This document shows positions 14,343 through 25,300 of a stretch of 64,000 nt of DNA, one piece after another; the stretch's first letter is position 1, and each line of letters begins with the position of its first letter. The stretch lies in the NCBI RefSeq assembly GCF_014697575.1, contig NZ_JACJSC010000011.1:62001-126000 (forward strand), read 5' to 3'. Position numbers and translations under genes: made by a program. The notes beneath the pieces are model-generated. The model was not told the origin of the DNA, ran no database searches, and worked only from the letters and a program-made list of their open reading frames with translations. The DNA comes from Planktothrix sp. FACHB-1365 (GTDB taxonomy: Bacteria > Cyanobacteriota > Cyanobacteriia > Cyanobacteriales > Microcoleaceae).

Positions 14343-15143
14343 TTAATCGGGCGACGCTTTTAGGGTATCATCAATTGCCACAAAATTGTTACAGTTTATT
14401 GCCCATTCGACTTGACTTAAGATACCGCGTAACATTGCCACTTCTTCCCCCGTTAAATTAGCACGATTAAACAAACGCCGGAATTTTTTCATGCGGCTAT
14501 TGCTGGTATGGGGATACAAATATCCAACCCGAAGTAACAAGGTTTCCAACTGTTGATAATATCCCTCTAAGACCTCTAAGGGAACGGTAGAAGGGTTGGG
14601 GCTTTCCATTGGCTGTGCTGGAGTGGGTTGGATTTCTAACGCTAAATATCGTAATTCATAACAACACACTCCAACAGCTTGAGCTAAATTTAAAGACGGA
14701 TAACTAGAACTGGAAGGAATACGCAGAAATCGTTGAGCATAACTCAATTCATGATTATTTAAACCTCGATCTTCTGGGCCAAAAATTAAAGCTGAAGGAC
14801 AATCTAATAACCAAGGTAAAACCGTTCTGGGTTCTTCTAAATCAGTGGGTAATGCTTGGGAGCGAGATCGGGCTGTGGTTGCGATCGCTCGTTGACATCC
14901 GGTTAAGGCTTCGGGTAGAGACGAAACGATGATAGCTTGTTCTAAAATATCAACCGCATGAACAGCCATTCTTTTGGCTTCATCCCCCAGGGGATCACAA
15001 TGGGGGTTGACTAATATTAATTGCTCTAATCCCATATTTTTCATCACCCGCGCCACTGAACCCACATTTAACGCCCCTGCGGGTTCAACTAACACAATGC
15101 GGATGAAAGTTAATCGGGTGTTCTCAGAAACGGTCTGTGACAT
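14343..15143 (-). CDS. trmJ: tRNA (cytidine/uridine-2'-O-)-methyltransferase TrmJ
   Basis: 266 aa, SpoU/SPOUT (trefoil-knot) methyltransferase. Conserved motif 1 is V-E-P-A-G-A-L-N-V-G-S-V-A-R (about 19-32), motif 2 A-L-I-F-G-P-E-D-R-G-L (about 118-128), and motif 3 P-S-S-S-S-Y-P-S-L-N-L-A-Q-A-V (about 142-156). TrmJ adds a 2'-O-methyl group at position 32 of tRNA using S-adenosylmethionine. The C-terminal helix (about 190-250) matches the TrmJ tail. The ATG starts at MSQTVSENTRL. It stands alone and is divergent from the DUF2256 gene 47 bp away. Confidence 0.88.
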   Translation of the reverse strand: MSQTVSENTRLTFIRIVLVEPAGALNVGSVARVMKNMGLEQLILVNPHCDPLGDEAKRMAVHAVDILEQAIIVSSLPEALTGCQRAIATTARSRSQALPTDLEEPRTVLPWLLDCPSALIFGPEDRGLNNHELSYAQRFLRIPSSSSYPSLNLAQAVGVCCYELRYLALEIQPTPAQPMESPNPSTVPLEVLEGYYQQLETLLLRVGYLYPHTSNSRMKKFRRLFNRANLTGEEVAMLRGILSQVEWAINCNNFVAIDDTLKASPD

Positions 15144-15190
15144 GGAAATGGTATGATCAACCGAGATTCAAGCAACTTCAATAACTTAGC

Positions 15191-15364
15191 ATGGTGCGCG
15201 TGCCATCCAAATCCGACTTACCGACAAAAATTTGTCCCGTTTGCGATCGCCCCTTCACCGGGCGAAAAAAATGGGCAAACTGTTGGGATGAAGTCAAATA
15301 TTGTTCTGAACGCTGCCGTCGTCGTCGTTCTTCTTCTACCCCAGAGATAGAACACCCCCAATAA
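15191..15364 (+). CDS. DUF2256 zinc-ribbon-like small protein
   Basis: A 57-aa frame starting [20 protein letters not shown]. The two C-x2-C/C-x3-C pairs (C-P-V-C near 15-18, Y-C-S-E-R-C near 38-42), the F-T-x-R-K-K-W block and the run R-R-R-R match DUF2256, a short protein common in cyanobacteria and proteobacteria, of unknown function and probably zinc-binding. In family members the block usually reads F-T-W-R-K-K-W; here the first Trp is Gly (ggg for tgg). It overlaps an unrelated open frame. 33 bp separate it from the asparaginase start, so they may be co-transcribed. Confidence 0.8.
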   Translation: MVRVPSKSDLPTKICPVCDRPFTGRKKWANCWDEVKYCSERCRRRRSSSTPEIEHPQ

Positions 15365-15397
15365 CACCCCGATCTTTGTTCACTTTACAATACATTC

Positions 15398-16330
15398 ATG
15401 GTGGTTCAACCTAAACTGATTATTCATGGTGGTGCTGGCAGTTCTCTCCAAGGTAAAGGAGGGTTAGAAGCCGTTCGTAAATCCCTGTATCAAGTGATTG
15501 ATGAAGTCTACGCCTTACTGTTGAAAGGGGCTAGTGCTAAAGAAGCGGTGGTGCGCGGCTGTCAACTCCTCGAAGATGATCCCCGATTTAATGCGGGTAC
15601 AGGTTCCGTTTTACAGTCCGATGGCCAAATCCGCATGAGTGCCGCCTTAATGGATGGAACCTTAAAACGGTTTAGTGGCGTGATTAACGTTTCACGGGTC
15701 AAAAATCCCATCGATTTAGCCGTTTTCTTACAAAATGCCTCGGATCACGTTTTATCGGATTCTGGGGCGGCTGAATTAGCACGGGAACTGCAACTTCCTC
15801 TGTATAATCCCCTCACCGATCAACGATTACAAGAATGGCTAGAAGACCGTAAGGATAATTTTAAACGCAGTATGGCCAATGTTGTTTCCGAACCTGCGGG
15901 AACCGGAACTATTGGGGTTGTCGCCTTGGATCAAAATGGCCAATTAGTTGCCGGAACCTCAACCGGAGGAAAAGGGTTTGAACGCATCGGTCGAGTCAGT
16001 GACTCGGCGACTCCGGCGGGAAATTATGCTACGGATCAAGCGGGGGTGAGTTGTACCGGAATTGGGGAAGATATTCTCGATGAATGTTTAGCTGCCAAAA
16101 TTGTAACGCGGGTCACGGATGGTCAAACGTTAAAAGCCGCCTTTGACAAATCCTTTGCAGAAGCTCATGAGCGTCAACGGGATTTTGGGGCCATTGGCAT
16201 TGATGCAACGGGTGCGATCGCCTGGGGAAAAACCTGTGATGTGATTCTAGCTGCTTTTCACGACGGTCAAAACAAAGGTGATAGCCTGGAAGCGCCGAAA
16301 GGAACTCAAGTATTTTCTGGGATTTATTGA
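15398..16330 (+). CDS. Isoaspartyl peptidase / L-asparaginase (type 2, Ntn hydrolase)
   Basis: 310 aa. It starts with the family strand K-L-I-I-H-G-G-A-G. The nucleophile is Thr171 in G-T-G-T-I-G-V-V-A, where autocleavage makes alpha and beta subunits. Downstream are G-T-S-T-G-G and G-R-V-S-D-S-A-T-P, which hold the substrate-binding Arg and Asp, and S-C-T-G-I-G-E. The enzyme removes isoaspartyl dipeptides and hydrolyses asparagine, and in cyanobacteria it helps recycle cyanophycin breakdown products (beta-aspartyl-arginine). Complete length; no signal peptide. Confidence 0.9.
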   Translation: MVVQPKLIIHGGAGSSLQGKGGLEAVRKSLYQVIDEVYALLLKGASAKEAVVRGCQLLEDDPRFNAGTGSVLQSDGQIRMSAALMDGTLKRFSGVINVSRVKNPIDLAVFLQNASDHVLSDSGAAELARELQLPLYNPLTDQRLQEWLEDRKDNFKRSMANVVSEPAGTGTIGVVALDQNGQLVAGTSTGGKGFERIGRVSDSATPAGNYATDQAGVSCTGIGEDILDECLAAKIVTRVTDGQTLKAAFDKSFAEAHERQRDFGAIGIDATGAIAWGKTCDVILAAFHDGQNKGDSLEAPKGTQVFSGIY

Positions 16331-16744
16331 TAGGAAGTCGGGGGAGAAAAGGGGAAGCGGAGGAGAAATCCTTAACTTCTGACTCCCCATTCCTCTATGA
16401 ACAGTCAACAGCCAACACCTAGTTCTGTTAACTTTTCAAACACAATTCATAATTCCTAGAAGAGGATGATTTATAATTCAGGTGTGATTATTTTGCGAAT
16501 TACTATGCTCGTTGATTCCTGGCAGGATAGAGTGCAGAAATTGATTAACCCGGAAGCAATAGTGTCCTTTGATTGATCTTAAGAATCCTTTAACATCACC
16601 CTGAAGAGATCATAAAAAGATCGAGCTATTCTCTCTGTGCTGATTGGGGATTGTCAAAATACCAAGCTCTACATCTATTCTGTTAATAAACGAGGGATAG
16701 GAATGCAAACTATTCTTGCCTTATCCGCTCAAGGAGTGTGGATT
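16331..16744. other. Non-coding gap before the chemotaxis cluster
   Basis: About 410 bp with no convincing gene. A purine-rich ggaagtcgggggagaaaagg stretch follows the asparaginase stop. An AAGGAG lies 10-15 bp before the CheY-like start at 16745. The promoter of the che cluster is probably here, but no clear -35/-10 pair stands out. Confidence 0.5.
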
Positions 16745-17122
16745 ATGAGACGGATTTTAGTGGTTGATGATTCAGCAACGATGCGAAAAATGGTAATCGC
16801 GTCTTTGCGAGATTTAACTGATGTTAGTTTTAGTGAAGCGGGGAATGGTTTAGAAGCAATTGAACAACTGGAAGTGGCTCCCTTTGATTTGATGATATTG
16901 GATTTGAATATGCCCGATATGCACGGGTTAGAAGTTCTAAAATTTGTTTTAGGACATCCCAGTTATCACGATACACCGATTGTGATTCTGACAACTAAGG
17001 GTGATGAAAATAGTCGGAGTAAAGCCATTGCCGCAGGTGCAGCTTGTTATTTAACCAAACCCTTTGAGCCTAAATTCTTAGCGAGTGAAATTCGCCAGTT
17101 ACTAACTTCAGTTTCAGTGTGA
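16745..17122 (+). CDS. CheY-like response regulator
   Basis: 125 aa, receiver domain only. Asp8-Asp9 form the acidic pair, Asp53 in I-L-D-L-N-M-P is the phosphoacceptor, Thr85 region (I-V-I-L-T-T-K) and Lys106 region (Y-L-T-K-P-F) complete the site. It lies 86 bp before cheA, so it is the likely fast output of that kinase. The frame opens at 16637, but the ATG at 16745 follows an AAGGAG and begins at the first strand. No DNA-binding or enzymatic output is attached, so it should work by protein contact, for instance with a motility or pilus motor. The final partner is unknown. Confidence 0.88.
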   Translation: MRRILVVDDSATMRKMVIASLRDLTDVSFSEAGNGLEAIEQLEVAPFDLMILDLNMPDMHGLEVLKFVLGHPSYHDTPIVILTTKGDENSRSKAIAAGAACYLTKPFEPKFLASEIRQLLTSVSV

Positions 17123-17207
17123 AGGGATTTTATTTCTAAGTCAATCAAACCCAAATCCTACTTTTCATGAGAAATATTAATATCATTCTTGTGAGGAAAC
17201 TTCCATT

Positions 17208-19313
17208 GTGTCCAATCCGCCTAACAAAAATTTTTTCGAGGATTTCCTAGAAGATTATTTTGCAGAATGCGAAGAACATTTAGCCGTCATCAGACGAGAA
17301 CTTCTAACCCTAGAATCCTGGATTAATCAATCCCAGATTGAGCGCTCTCACCTCAATGAATTATTTCGTTGTTTCCATTCCATCAAAGGATTATCAGGAA
17401 TGGTCGGAGTGGGACTCGCGGAAGAATTAGCCCATCAAATGGAAAGCTATTTACGAGTCTTACGGGATCAAAAAATAGCTCTATCTTCTGACGGATTTGA
17501 TGCTTTAATTGCGGGTACAAAACTTCTAGAACAAGTCATAACTTGTCACCGAACTCAAACCCCACCCCCCGATATTACCGACATTAGCACCCAACTGAGG
17601 GCGGTTATTCCTAACGAAAACGTCGAAAACCCCTTATCTGGCCTGGTTACCCCGGTAGAATTCAAACTCAAACCCCAAGAACAAGAAACATTCAACACCG
17701 CAATTAACAACGGCGAAACCCTTTGGCACTTTGTATTCTCACCGAGTACCCAACTCTCAGAACAGGGAATCCGAGTTAATACAATTCGAGAACACTTACA
17801 AACCTTCGGTCAATTAATTTATACTGCACCTCGCATGAGTGAGGGCAACAAAATTCTATTTGATTTCATCCTCGCCACCACTTTGCCAGAAATTCCCTTT
17901 CCAGAAACCGAGCAACCGGGCTTAACCTGGCAGCTTTACTTAAAAGGAAGGAAACCAGAAACAGCAGACCCGGAAGCGACCCCACCCGAAGAAGATCACC
18001 CAATTCCCCCCGCTCCCCCTCTCCCCCTCTCCCCTTCCCCCCTGCCCCTTTCCCCCTCCTCCAATGTGGTGCGTGTAGATTTACCGAAACTGGATGATTT
18101 GATGCGAATGGTGGGGGATTTGGTCATGAGTCGTGCCCGTTTAGAGGATCATTTCAAATCCATCACGTCCTATCTTCCCTCCCCTCAAATTCGAGCCCTA
18201 CAAGAAATTAACTTAATGCTAGAACGACAATTACGAGATCTGCGTCAAGGGGTGATGCAAGTCCGTTTAGTTCCCATTGGTGAGATTTTTGCTCGGATGC
18301 AATTTGTCGTTCGGGATTTAGTGCGGGCCAGTGAAAAACAAGTCACTCTGGAAATGAGTGGACAGGAAACCGAAATTGATAAATTCGTGGTCGAACGAAT
18401 GCTTGACCCCCTATTACATCTGGTGCGAAATGCCGTCAGTCATGGAATTGAATCTCCCCAAGAGCGCCTCGAAGCCGGGAAACCGCCCCAGGGAACCCTG
18501 AAACTGCGGGCAACAACCTCTGGGGAAACCGTCGTGATTGAAATTGAAGATGATGGTCGCGGTGTTGATGTTGAAACCGTTATTGAACGAGTCACGACCC
18601 AGACCCAACTCACTGAAACTCGATCCTTTGTTTCTCTGCTGGAAAACAAACATGGGGAAGTCGCAAAGCCCGATCAATATAATATGATGGCGTTATTAGA
18701 TATTCTGTGCAGTGCCGGATTTTCCACTAAAAATGAAGTGGATTTAGTGTCGGGACGGGGGGTAGGGATGTCAATTGTTAAAAATACCGTTCAGGAGTTA
18801 GGGGGGTTCCTGAGTTTAGATACCCATAAAGGTCAAGGAACTCGATTTACGATTCAACTTCCCCTCACCTTAGCAATTACAGATGCTTTGATTATTTCTG
18901 TATCTCAACAAACCTTTGCTATTCCCCAAGCGGCGGTGCTGGAAGTGCTAGAAGTTTCGACATCCCAAATTATTTCGTTTGAGAAGAACGAAATTGTCAG
19001 CTATCGCAACACGGTTTTACCCGTGATCCGTCTAGCCTCAATTTTCCCCCTTTCTGCCACCTATCCCCAGTCAAACCCGCCCTTGTGTTCCCTAGAACCC
19101 TCATCCTTAATGATGATTGTGGTCGGAAGTGGAGAAAATACCGTCGCTTTAGTCGTGGATCGGGTGACGGGACTACGAGAAATTGTAGTCACACCCTTAA
19201 CCGATCCCTTTGTCCAAGTGACAGGAATAGCTGGAGCCACAGAACTTGGAGATCGCCGGGTGGTTTTAATTTTAGATGTGGGTGCTTTAGTCCGACTTGC
19301 CACGTTTGCTTGA
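17208..19313 (+). CDS. cheA: CheA-type chemotaxis histidine kinase
   Basis: 701 aa. Hpt domain 10-115 with phosphoacceptor His57 in C-F-H-S-I-K-G. A domain at about 150-248 resembles the CheY-binding/P2 region. A Pro/Ser linker encoded by C-rich repeats spans about 262-286. Dimerisation domain 287-370, ATPase domain about 375-550 with L-V-R-N-A-V-S-H-G-I (N box), D-D-G-R-G-V-D (G1) and G-R-G-V-G-M-S-I-V (G2), then a CheW-like domain to the end. All elements for autophosphorylation and transfer to CheY and CheB look present. The start is a GTG with GTGAGGAAAC 8 bases upstream. Next to CheW, receptor, CheR, CheB and CheC. Confidence 0.92.
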   Translation: MSNPPNKNFFEDFLEDYFAECEEHLAVIRRELLTLESWINQSQIERSHLNELFRCFHSIKGLSGMVGVGLAEELAHQMESYLRVLRDQKIALSSDGFDALIAGTKLLEQVITCHRTQTPPPDITDISTQLRAVIPNENVENPLSGLVTPVEFKLKPQEQETFNTAINNGETLWHFVFSPSTQLSEQGIRVNTIREHLQTFGQLIYTAPRMSEGNKILFDFILATTLPEIPFPETEQPGLTWQLYLKGRKPETADPEATPPEEDHPIPPAPPLPLSPSPLPLSPSSNVVRVDLPKLDDLMRMVGDLVMSRARLEDHFKSITSYLPSPQIRALQEINLMLERQLRDLRQGVMQVRLVPIGEIFARMQFVVRDLVRASEKQVTLEMSGQETEIDKFVVERMLDPLLHLVRNAVSHGIESPQERLEAGKPPQGTLKLRATTSGETVVIEIEDDGRGVDVETVIERVTTQTQLTETRSFVSLLENKHGEVAKPDQYNMMALLDILCSAGFSTKNEVDLVSGRGVGMSIVKNTVQELGGFLSLDTHKGQGTRFTIQLPLTLAITDALIISVSQQTFAIPQAAVLEVLEVSTSQIISFEKNEIVSYRNTVLPVIRLASIFPLSATYPQSNPPLCSLEPSSLMMIVVGSGENTVALVVDRVTGLREIVVTPLTDPFVQVTGIAGATELGDRRVVLILDVGALVRLATFA

Positions 19314-19330
19314 TTTTAACCGTCAACCTT

Positions 19331-19425
19331 AGTTATCAGTTATCAGTTATCAGTTATCAGTTATCAGTTATCAGTAGAGACGTGCCATGGCACGTCTGTA
19401 CCAGTATTCGTAATTCGTAATTCGT
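19331..19425. repeat. Heptanucleotide repeats and a palindrome between cheA and cheW
   Basis: About six copies of agttatc (19331-19375), then gacgtgccatggcacgtc (a perfect palindrome of the GAGACG family), then three copies of attcgta ending exactly at the ATG of cheW. No Shine-Dalgarno sequence is left in front of cheW. Confidence 0.85.
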
Positions 19426-19896
19426 ATGTCAGACGTCTTAACTTCAACTCAACCCTATATTTTATTTGAACTAGCTGATACAACCTTTGGCATTCCCTCT
19501 CAAATTGTGCAGCAAATGGAAATGATTGAACAAATTACCCCCGTTCCTAACACTTTACCCTTTGTGGAAGGAGTTGTTTTTTCGAGGGGACAAGTCATTC
19601 CCGCCATTAATTTACGAGTCCGATTTGGACTGGAGAAAACCTCTTATAATCTACGAACTCGTTTAATTGTGATTCATTCCCATCATCGTACCGTTGGATT
19701 AATTGTAGATACGGCTAGGGAATTTATCGCAATCCCAGAGCAAACTATTCAACCCCCACCCGAAGGAATCTCTAATTTAAGCGGTCGATATTTAGCGGGA
19801 ATTGCCACCTTAGGACAACGAGTTATCTTGATTCTCAATGTTGAAGAATTACTGATCAATCAGTCATCAGTTATCAGTCATCAGTCATCAGTGTAG
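19426..19896 (+). CDS. cheW: CheW coupling protein
   Basis: 156 aa, single CheW domain. It starts with Y-I-L-F-E-L-A-D-T-T-F-G-I-P, followed by the interaction core P-F-V-E-G-V-V-F-S-R-G-Q-V-I-P-A-I-N-L-R and ends with R-V-I-L-I-L-N-V-E-E-L-L. It should dock CheA to the receptor at 20070. The domain ends at about residue 144; the last dozen residues (NQSSVISHQSSV) are translated from the heptamer repeats that begin inside the gene. The ATG is preceded by attcgta repeats, not by a normal ribosome site. Confidence 0.9.
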   Translation: MSDVLTSTQPYILFELADTTFGIPSQIVQQMEMIEQITPVPNTLPFVEGVVFSRGQVIPAINLRVRFGLEKTSYNLRTRLIVIHSHHRTVGLIVDTAREFIAIPEQTIQPPPEGISNLSGRYLAGIATLGQRVILILNVEELLINQSSVISHQSSV

Positions 19897-20045
19897 AGAC
19901 GGGCCAAAAGCCTTACGGCATGGCTTCGCCAAGGCACGTCTGTACCAGTTATCGGTTATCAGTAAGAGTGCGAAGTGCGAGGTACGGAGTGCGGGGCGCG
20001 TTATTTCTTCGTACTCCGCACTCCGCACTCCGCACTCTTGTATCA
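19858..20045. repeat. Heptamer repeats overlapping the cheW end, with hairpin-forming gcactcc repeats
   Basis: Variants of cagttat/cagtcat at 19858-19895 include the cheW stop. A GAGACG palindrome follows at about 19894-19942. Then agtgcgaagtgcg..gcggggcgcg (19967-20000) faces actccgcactccgcactccg (about 20012-20035): two oppositely oriented groups of a second heptamer that can pair into a long hairpin ahead of the receptor gene. Confidence 0.8.
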
Positions 20046-20069
20046 GTCATCAATTAAAGGAGAAAGATC

Positions 20070-22148
20070 ATGGCTAAAGTCAATAATAAGCAACAAAAAA
20101 ATTATAAAAATCAGCAAAAAAACTCCCCTGAAATTCCTGATCAAAACCCACCTGAGTTGATAATTCAACAGCTACGACAACAAAATCAGCAAATCCTAAT
20201 TAAAACCCAAGATATTGTACAAGCAGTAGAACATCTTTCAGAAGGGATGAACACCCAAACTCGCCTAGCAGAAGAAAGTAGTAGCCAAATTCAGACCCTA
20301 ACAACCTCCTTAAAACATACAGCAACCCAAGCCCAATCCGTTGCCGTTTCTGGAGAAGAATTAGTGTCTTCTATTAATGAAATGGCAGCCTCTATTGAAC
20401 AAGTAACCGCCAGTAGCACCGAACTGGCAACGGCTATTAGACAAACCTCAACGTCCGTTCAACAAAGCAGTGTTTCTACCCATAATGTTGCCAATAGTGC
20501 TCAAGAAATGGCAACTTCAGCCTCTCAAGTCACCGCCTCAATGGTACAAGTAGCCGCATCAATTAAAAGTGTCAGTTTGGACACCGAAAACCTAGCTGCT
20601 GCCGTCAACGAAACCGCCGCTTCCATTGAAGAAATGACCAGTTCCATTGGTGGGGTCGCTCAAAATGCCGATGATTTAACCGCCGCCTCCGAAGAAACCA
20701 CCGCTTCAATTAACGAAATGGCAGCCTCCATCGAAGAAGTAACCGCCACCACAGAAAACTTAGCCGCCACCGTTGAACAAGTTTCAACGTCAATGGAAGA
20801 AATGGCGCAATCTGTTGTCGGAGTTGCTCAAAATGGAGAACGAATTACCGAAGCAGCCACCAATGCAGCTACATCCGCCGAACAGTTAGATCGCTCCATT
20901 CGTTCAATTACCACCCTAACTCAACAAGCCGATGAAATTACCCGTCGAGTCATGCAGGATGCTGAAGTGGGGGGTAAAACAGTGGAAAAAGCAATTCAAG
21001 GGTTAAGTCGGGTACGAGAATCAATGGTTAAATCTTCCGACGTCATTCGAGATATGGGCAAACGCACCAACGAAATTAGTAGTATTGTCGATACGATTAA
21101 TTTAATCTCAGAACGCACCAATTTGCTCTCTTTAAATGCTTCAATAGAAGCAGCCAGGGCAGGAGATGCCGGACGGGGATTTGCCGTTGTTGCCGAAGAA
21201 ATTCGTAATTTAGCCGATCGCGCAGCCCAAGCCACTTCCGACATTGCCTCGATTATTAAAGCCTTACAACAGGTTGCCCAGGATGCCGTTAACACCTCTA
21301 ATGAAGGGTTAAGAGTCGCTGAAGATAGCGGGAGTTTAGCCGAAGAAGGATTAGGAGGATTAAAAAAAATCCTATCGGGGATAGAAAAAACCACCCAATT
21401 AGTCAGTCAAATTACCGTCGCCTCCGAGGAACAAATGATTGCGGGTCAAACCGTTGTTAATTCGATTAATACCACCGCCAACCAAGCACGAGAAGTTGCC
21501 AAAGCCACCATTGAACAATCCAAAACCACCCAAGGAATTGTGGTTTCTACTCGACAGATGCAGCAAATTGCTAAACAAGTTACCCAGGCCATGAATGAAC
21601 AAGCTCGTGCCGCCCGTGATGTGATTAAAGCCGCTCAAAATACCACGAATTTAGCCGGACAAGTCCGTAAAGCGACTTTTGAGCAAAATAAAGGGGCATC
21701 CCAAATTATGCAAGCCGTAGAGTCCATGAGGCGGGGAGTCATGACCACTTCACGAGCGATCGCAGAACAGTCCGTAGCCGGAGAGCAAATTTCTAAAGAA
21801 GCAGAACGACTGGCCAGCTTGATTAATAGTGTTAGCAAAGACATGACTGAACAAGCCACAATGGCATCTCAAACAACCCAAGCCGTTGATAATATGCGGA
21901 TACAGTCGGAGCAACTAGCCAAAGCCATGAGGGAACAGTCAAAAGCCATTCAAGAGATGACGGGGGCAATTCAAAGCATCACCCAACAAATTAAATTAAT
22001 TCGCAGTTCTAATGTAGAACATTCCACTGTTTTAAGCTCGGCACTGCAAGGCATAGAAAATATGGGACAAATCAGTGAACGCCACCGAAATCAGTTATCA
22101 GTTATCAGTCATCAAGTATCCGCATTATCAGTTGAGAGTTGGTATTAA
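20070..22148 (+). CDS. Soluble methyl-accepting chemotaxis protein without a sensor domain
   Basis: 692 aa, no transmembrane helix and no PAS, GAF or other input domain. After a basic, Gln/Asn-rich N-terminus (1-60) it is almost all coiled coil. The signalling hairpin tip is at about 340-385 ([20 protein letters not shown] then [12 protein letters not shown]). Several E-E-x-[AST] and Q-Q/Q-E type helix faces around the tip could be methylated by CheR and demethylated by CheB. GGAG lies 10 bases before the ATG. The C-terminal 20 residues ([16 protein letters not shown]) come from heptamer repeats. Input must arrive through another protein, perhaps the PAS-HEAT protein encoded next. Confidence 0.88.
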   Translation: MAKVNNKQQKNYKNQQKNSPEIPDQNPPELIIQQLRQQNQQILIKTQDIVQAVEHLSEGMNTQTRLAEESSSQIQTLTTSLKHTATQAQSVAVSGEELVSSINEMAASIEQVTASSTELATAIRQTSTSVQQSSVSTHNVANSAQEMATSASQVTASMVQVAASIKSVSLDTENLAAAVNETAASIEEMTSSIGGVAQNADDLTAASEETTASINEMAASIEEVTATTENLAATVEQVSTSMEEMAQSVVGVAQNGERITEAATNAATSAEQLDRSIRSITTLTQQADEITRRVMQDAEVGGKTVEKAIQGLSRVRESMVKSSDVIRDMGKRTNEISSIVDTINLISERTNLLSLNASIEAARAGDAGRGFAVVAEEIRNLADRAAQATSDIASIIKALQQVAQDAVNTSNEGLRVAEDSGSLAEEGLGGLKKILSGIEKTTQLVSQITVASEEQMIAGQTVVNSINTTANQAREVAKATIEQSKTTQGIVVSTRQMQQIAKQVTQAMNEQARAARDVIKAAQNTTNLAGQVRKATFEQNKGASQIMQAVESMRRGVMTTSRAIAEQSVAGEQISKEAERLASLINSVSKDMTEQATMASQTTQAVDNMRIQSEQLAKAMREQSKAIQEMTGAIQSITQQIKLIRSSNVEHSTVLSSALQGIENMGQISERHRNQLSVISHQVSALSVESWY

Positions 22149-22303
22149 TCAGTAATCAGGTACCCGCATTATCAGTTATCAGTGCAAGAATTGGCTAATT
22201 CCTTAGCTGTTAGCTATTAATTCTTAATTCTTAGTTCTTAACTGATAACTGATAACTGATAACTGTCAACTGATAACTGATAACTGATAACTGATAACTG
22301 ATT
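22090..22303. repeat. Heptamer repeats spanning the receptor stop and the PAS-HEAT start
   Basis: cagttat-type copies run forward through the receptor stop (22090-22190), then the same heptamer runs in the opposite orientation (ctgataa, about nine copies, 22239-22300), so the region is a large inverted repeat. It touches the ATG at 22304 with no Shine-Dalgarno sequence. Confidence 0.88.
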
Positions 22304-25300
22304 ATGGCTATTGGTATTTTTACAACCGATATAAATTTAACAATCCGCTCCTGGGATTCTCGATTAATCGAACTTACGGGAATTACGGCGGCACAGAGTT
22401 GTGGACAAAAAATTACCGATCTGATTCCTGATTTGGAACAACGGGGTTTACTAGAACGATTTCAACGGGTGATTACCCAAGGCGTCATTGAAACCCTCGC
22501 ACCTGCATTCCATCAATATTTAATTCCCTGTCCCCCCCCGGCGAACACCAAGCACTTCCAGTATATGCAGCAGCGCGTTACAATTACGCCCTTACGGGAG
22601 AAAACAACCATTGTCGGAACCATTGTCACCCTTGAAGATGTCACCGTGCGACGGGAACGGGAAATTGATCTGGCTCAACATTATCGTCGGGGAATCATTT
22701 CCTCCGAAGTAGCTTCCTCTGACCCCCCGACTCAAGAGCGGAATTTAATGTTTGACCTATCCGATGATCTTAATAAAGGCCTGTATGCTAATACTACAGA
22801 CTTTATGAATGCCCTACAAGATAGTAGTTGGCAAGTCCGACGGGAAGTCGTAGAGCGATTAACAGCCCGTCATAACCCAGAAATTACCACAGAATTATTA
22901 CAACTTCTGCGCCAAGAACATCGAAATGCCACCATTGTCAATAGTGTGATTCAAGTTTTAGCCTTGAGTCGGGTGGATTTAATTCCCGCCTTAATTGAAT
23001 GTTTGCATGACCCTGATCCAGAACTGCGGATTTATGCAACCCAAACCTTGGGACAACGGGATGATGTTCGCGCCATTCCTGCCTTAGTTTTGGCTTTAGC
23101 AGATAATGATAAAAATGTTCGTTATCATGCCATTGAAGCATTAGGACATTTAAAAGCGAGAGAAGCCATCGATCCCTTACTCGAAATTGCTCAATCTCAA
23201 GACTTTTTCCTCGCCTTTCCCGCCCTAGATGCCCTCATGCAAATTGGTGATCTCTCAATTGCAGGACGTTTAATGCCCTTACTTCAAAAAACCTTAAATT
23301 GGCGGGTACGTCGGGAGGCCGTCGATAGTTTAGCAATGCAAGACGATCCTAACTTAACCCAGGATTTGTTACGCTTGCTTCGGGAACAACACCGTAACCC
23401 CGACATTCTCAATAGTGTGCTTCAGGTTTTAGTGCTCAGTCATATCGATCCAATTCCCTCCTTAGTGGAATGTTTAGCCGATCCCGATCCAGAACTACGC
23501 ATTTACACCGCCTTAGCCCTCGGAGAACGCCATGACCCCAGAGCCATTCCAGCCTTAATTCAAGCCCTAGATGATATTGATATTAATGTTCGGTATCATA
23601 CCATTGAATCCCTAGGACACCTGCGGGCAACGGAAGCCGTCGATAAATTAGTCGAAATCGCCCAATCTGGAGACTTTTTCCTCGCCTTTCCCGCCTTGGA
23701 AGCCTTAATGAAAATTGGAGACTCCACCATCAGTTGTCGCATCGTTGCCCTATTAGATAACGAGCTATTAGGTCATCAAGTGGCTGAGGTATTAGGAGAA
23801 TTGGGCTCTGCTGATGTAGTTACTCCCATCGCCCAGGCGCTGAACAAAACGGATATAGCCAACTCTCCCGTGAGAGCCAATAGTTTAGTCATCACCCTAG
23901 CTAAAATTTATCAACGCTATCAAACTGAATTTGGAGAAGGAAAATTTATTGCTGACCTCACCCGGCGTGCGGTAACAGAAGTCGGAACTCAAAACCTACT
24001 GGATACAATTCAACAGGCCAATCCCGAAGAACTCCAGGCCATCGGCTTAATCTTAGGATGGTTAGAAGGAGAGAAGGTTGCCACCGCCCTAGCCGGACTG
24101 TTAAGTTATCCTCAACTGCGAGAATCGATTATTGAAGCCTTAGTGCGCTTTGGCAGTCGCGTCACTCCGTTATTAATCGCCCAACTTGACCTTCCCGACG
24201 TCGAAACTCGTAAAGCCGCCATCACCGCCCTGGGTCGCATTGGGAGCAATCAAGCCGTTCCCGCCTTAACCGATTTACTCAGTGCCGACACCGAATTAGT
24301 CATGGTCACAACCGCTGCCTTAGCCCAAATTGGCGATGGCCGAGCTTTTGAAGCCCTATTAGAACTCTTAGGACATCCCGACTCCGCCGTGCGTTTAGGT
24401 GCCATTGCCGCCCTCAACTCCCTAGGTCATCCCGCCCTCCCGCAACGGATTCTACAATTACTAACCCACCCCAATCCCCGGATTCGGGAGTCAGCCGTCA
24501 AAATCGCCGGATATTTTGCCTTTGGGGAGTGTATCGAAGCCTTATTTAACTGTACAGGTGATCCAGAAGAAAAAGTACGACGGGCTGCCATTGAACATTT
24601 ACCCTACCTGGAGGATGAACGGGTTTTTCCCACTTTAGTTCGAGCCTTAACCCAAGAGGTTCCCTCTGTACGGGCGGCGGCGGCTCATGCTTTGGGGGAT
24701 ATAGAAGTCAATCAAGCCTTACCTCTTTTATTGAATGCTTTACAGGATGCTGATTGCTGGGTACGGTATCAAGCGGCTCGTTCCATTGGGCGTTTGGAGT
24801 TTAATCAGTTATCGGAGTCGGAGGCAGAATCCCTTGAACAGGTCTTTGAGATTCTACAATGGCTTGTCAACCAAGATTCTGCTTATCCAGTTCGGGCTGC
24901 GGCTACCTCGGCTTTAGGTCATATCGGTGAGGAAAAAGCGATTCCTCTGTTAACGACATTAGTGGGACTGGAGATCGCAGATGGGGACATTGCCCGGGCG
25001 GCGGTGATGGCTTTGGGACGGATTAACAGTACCGATGCCGTTGCACCTTTGTTAATGGCGTTGAATTCTACCAATGCAGAACGGCGTTTAGATGCCCTTC
25101 ATGCGTTTCGAGAACGGGGGGGAGAAGAAGCCGGAGTTGCTTTACAATGGATGGCAGCCGCTGATCCAGAGGAAAAAGTGGTTCAAGCTGCGATTGAATC
25201 CCTCTCTCGGATGGGCACCCCAGAAGCGATTGCTGCTTTGTTGGAATTGTCCGTAGATCCCAGCAGTCGGGAAGCTTGTATTATGGCGTTGGCTTCTCGA

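Noticed and set aside
15153-15350. A 65-codon frame in the gap before the asparaginase gene
   Set aside because: The overlapping frame 15191-15364 has DUF2256 cysteines and motifs, while this one has none.
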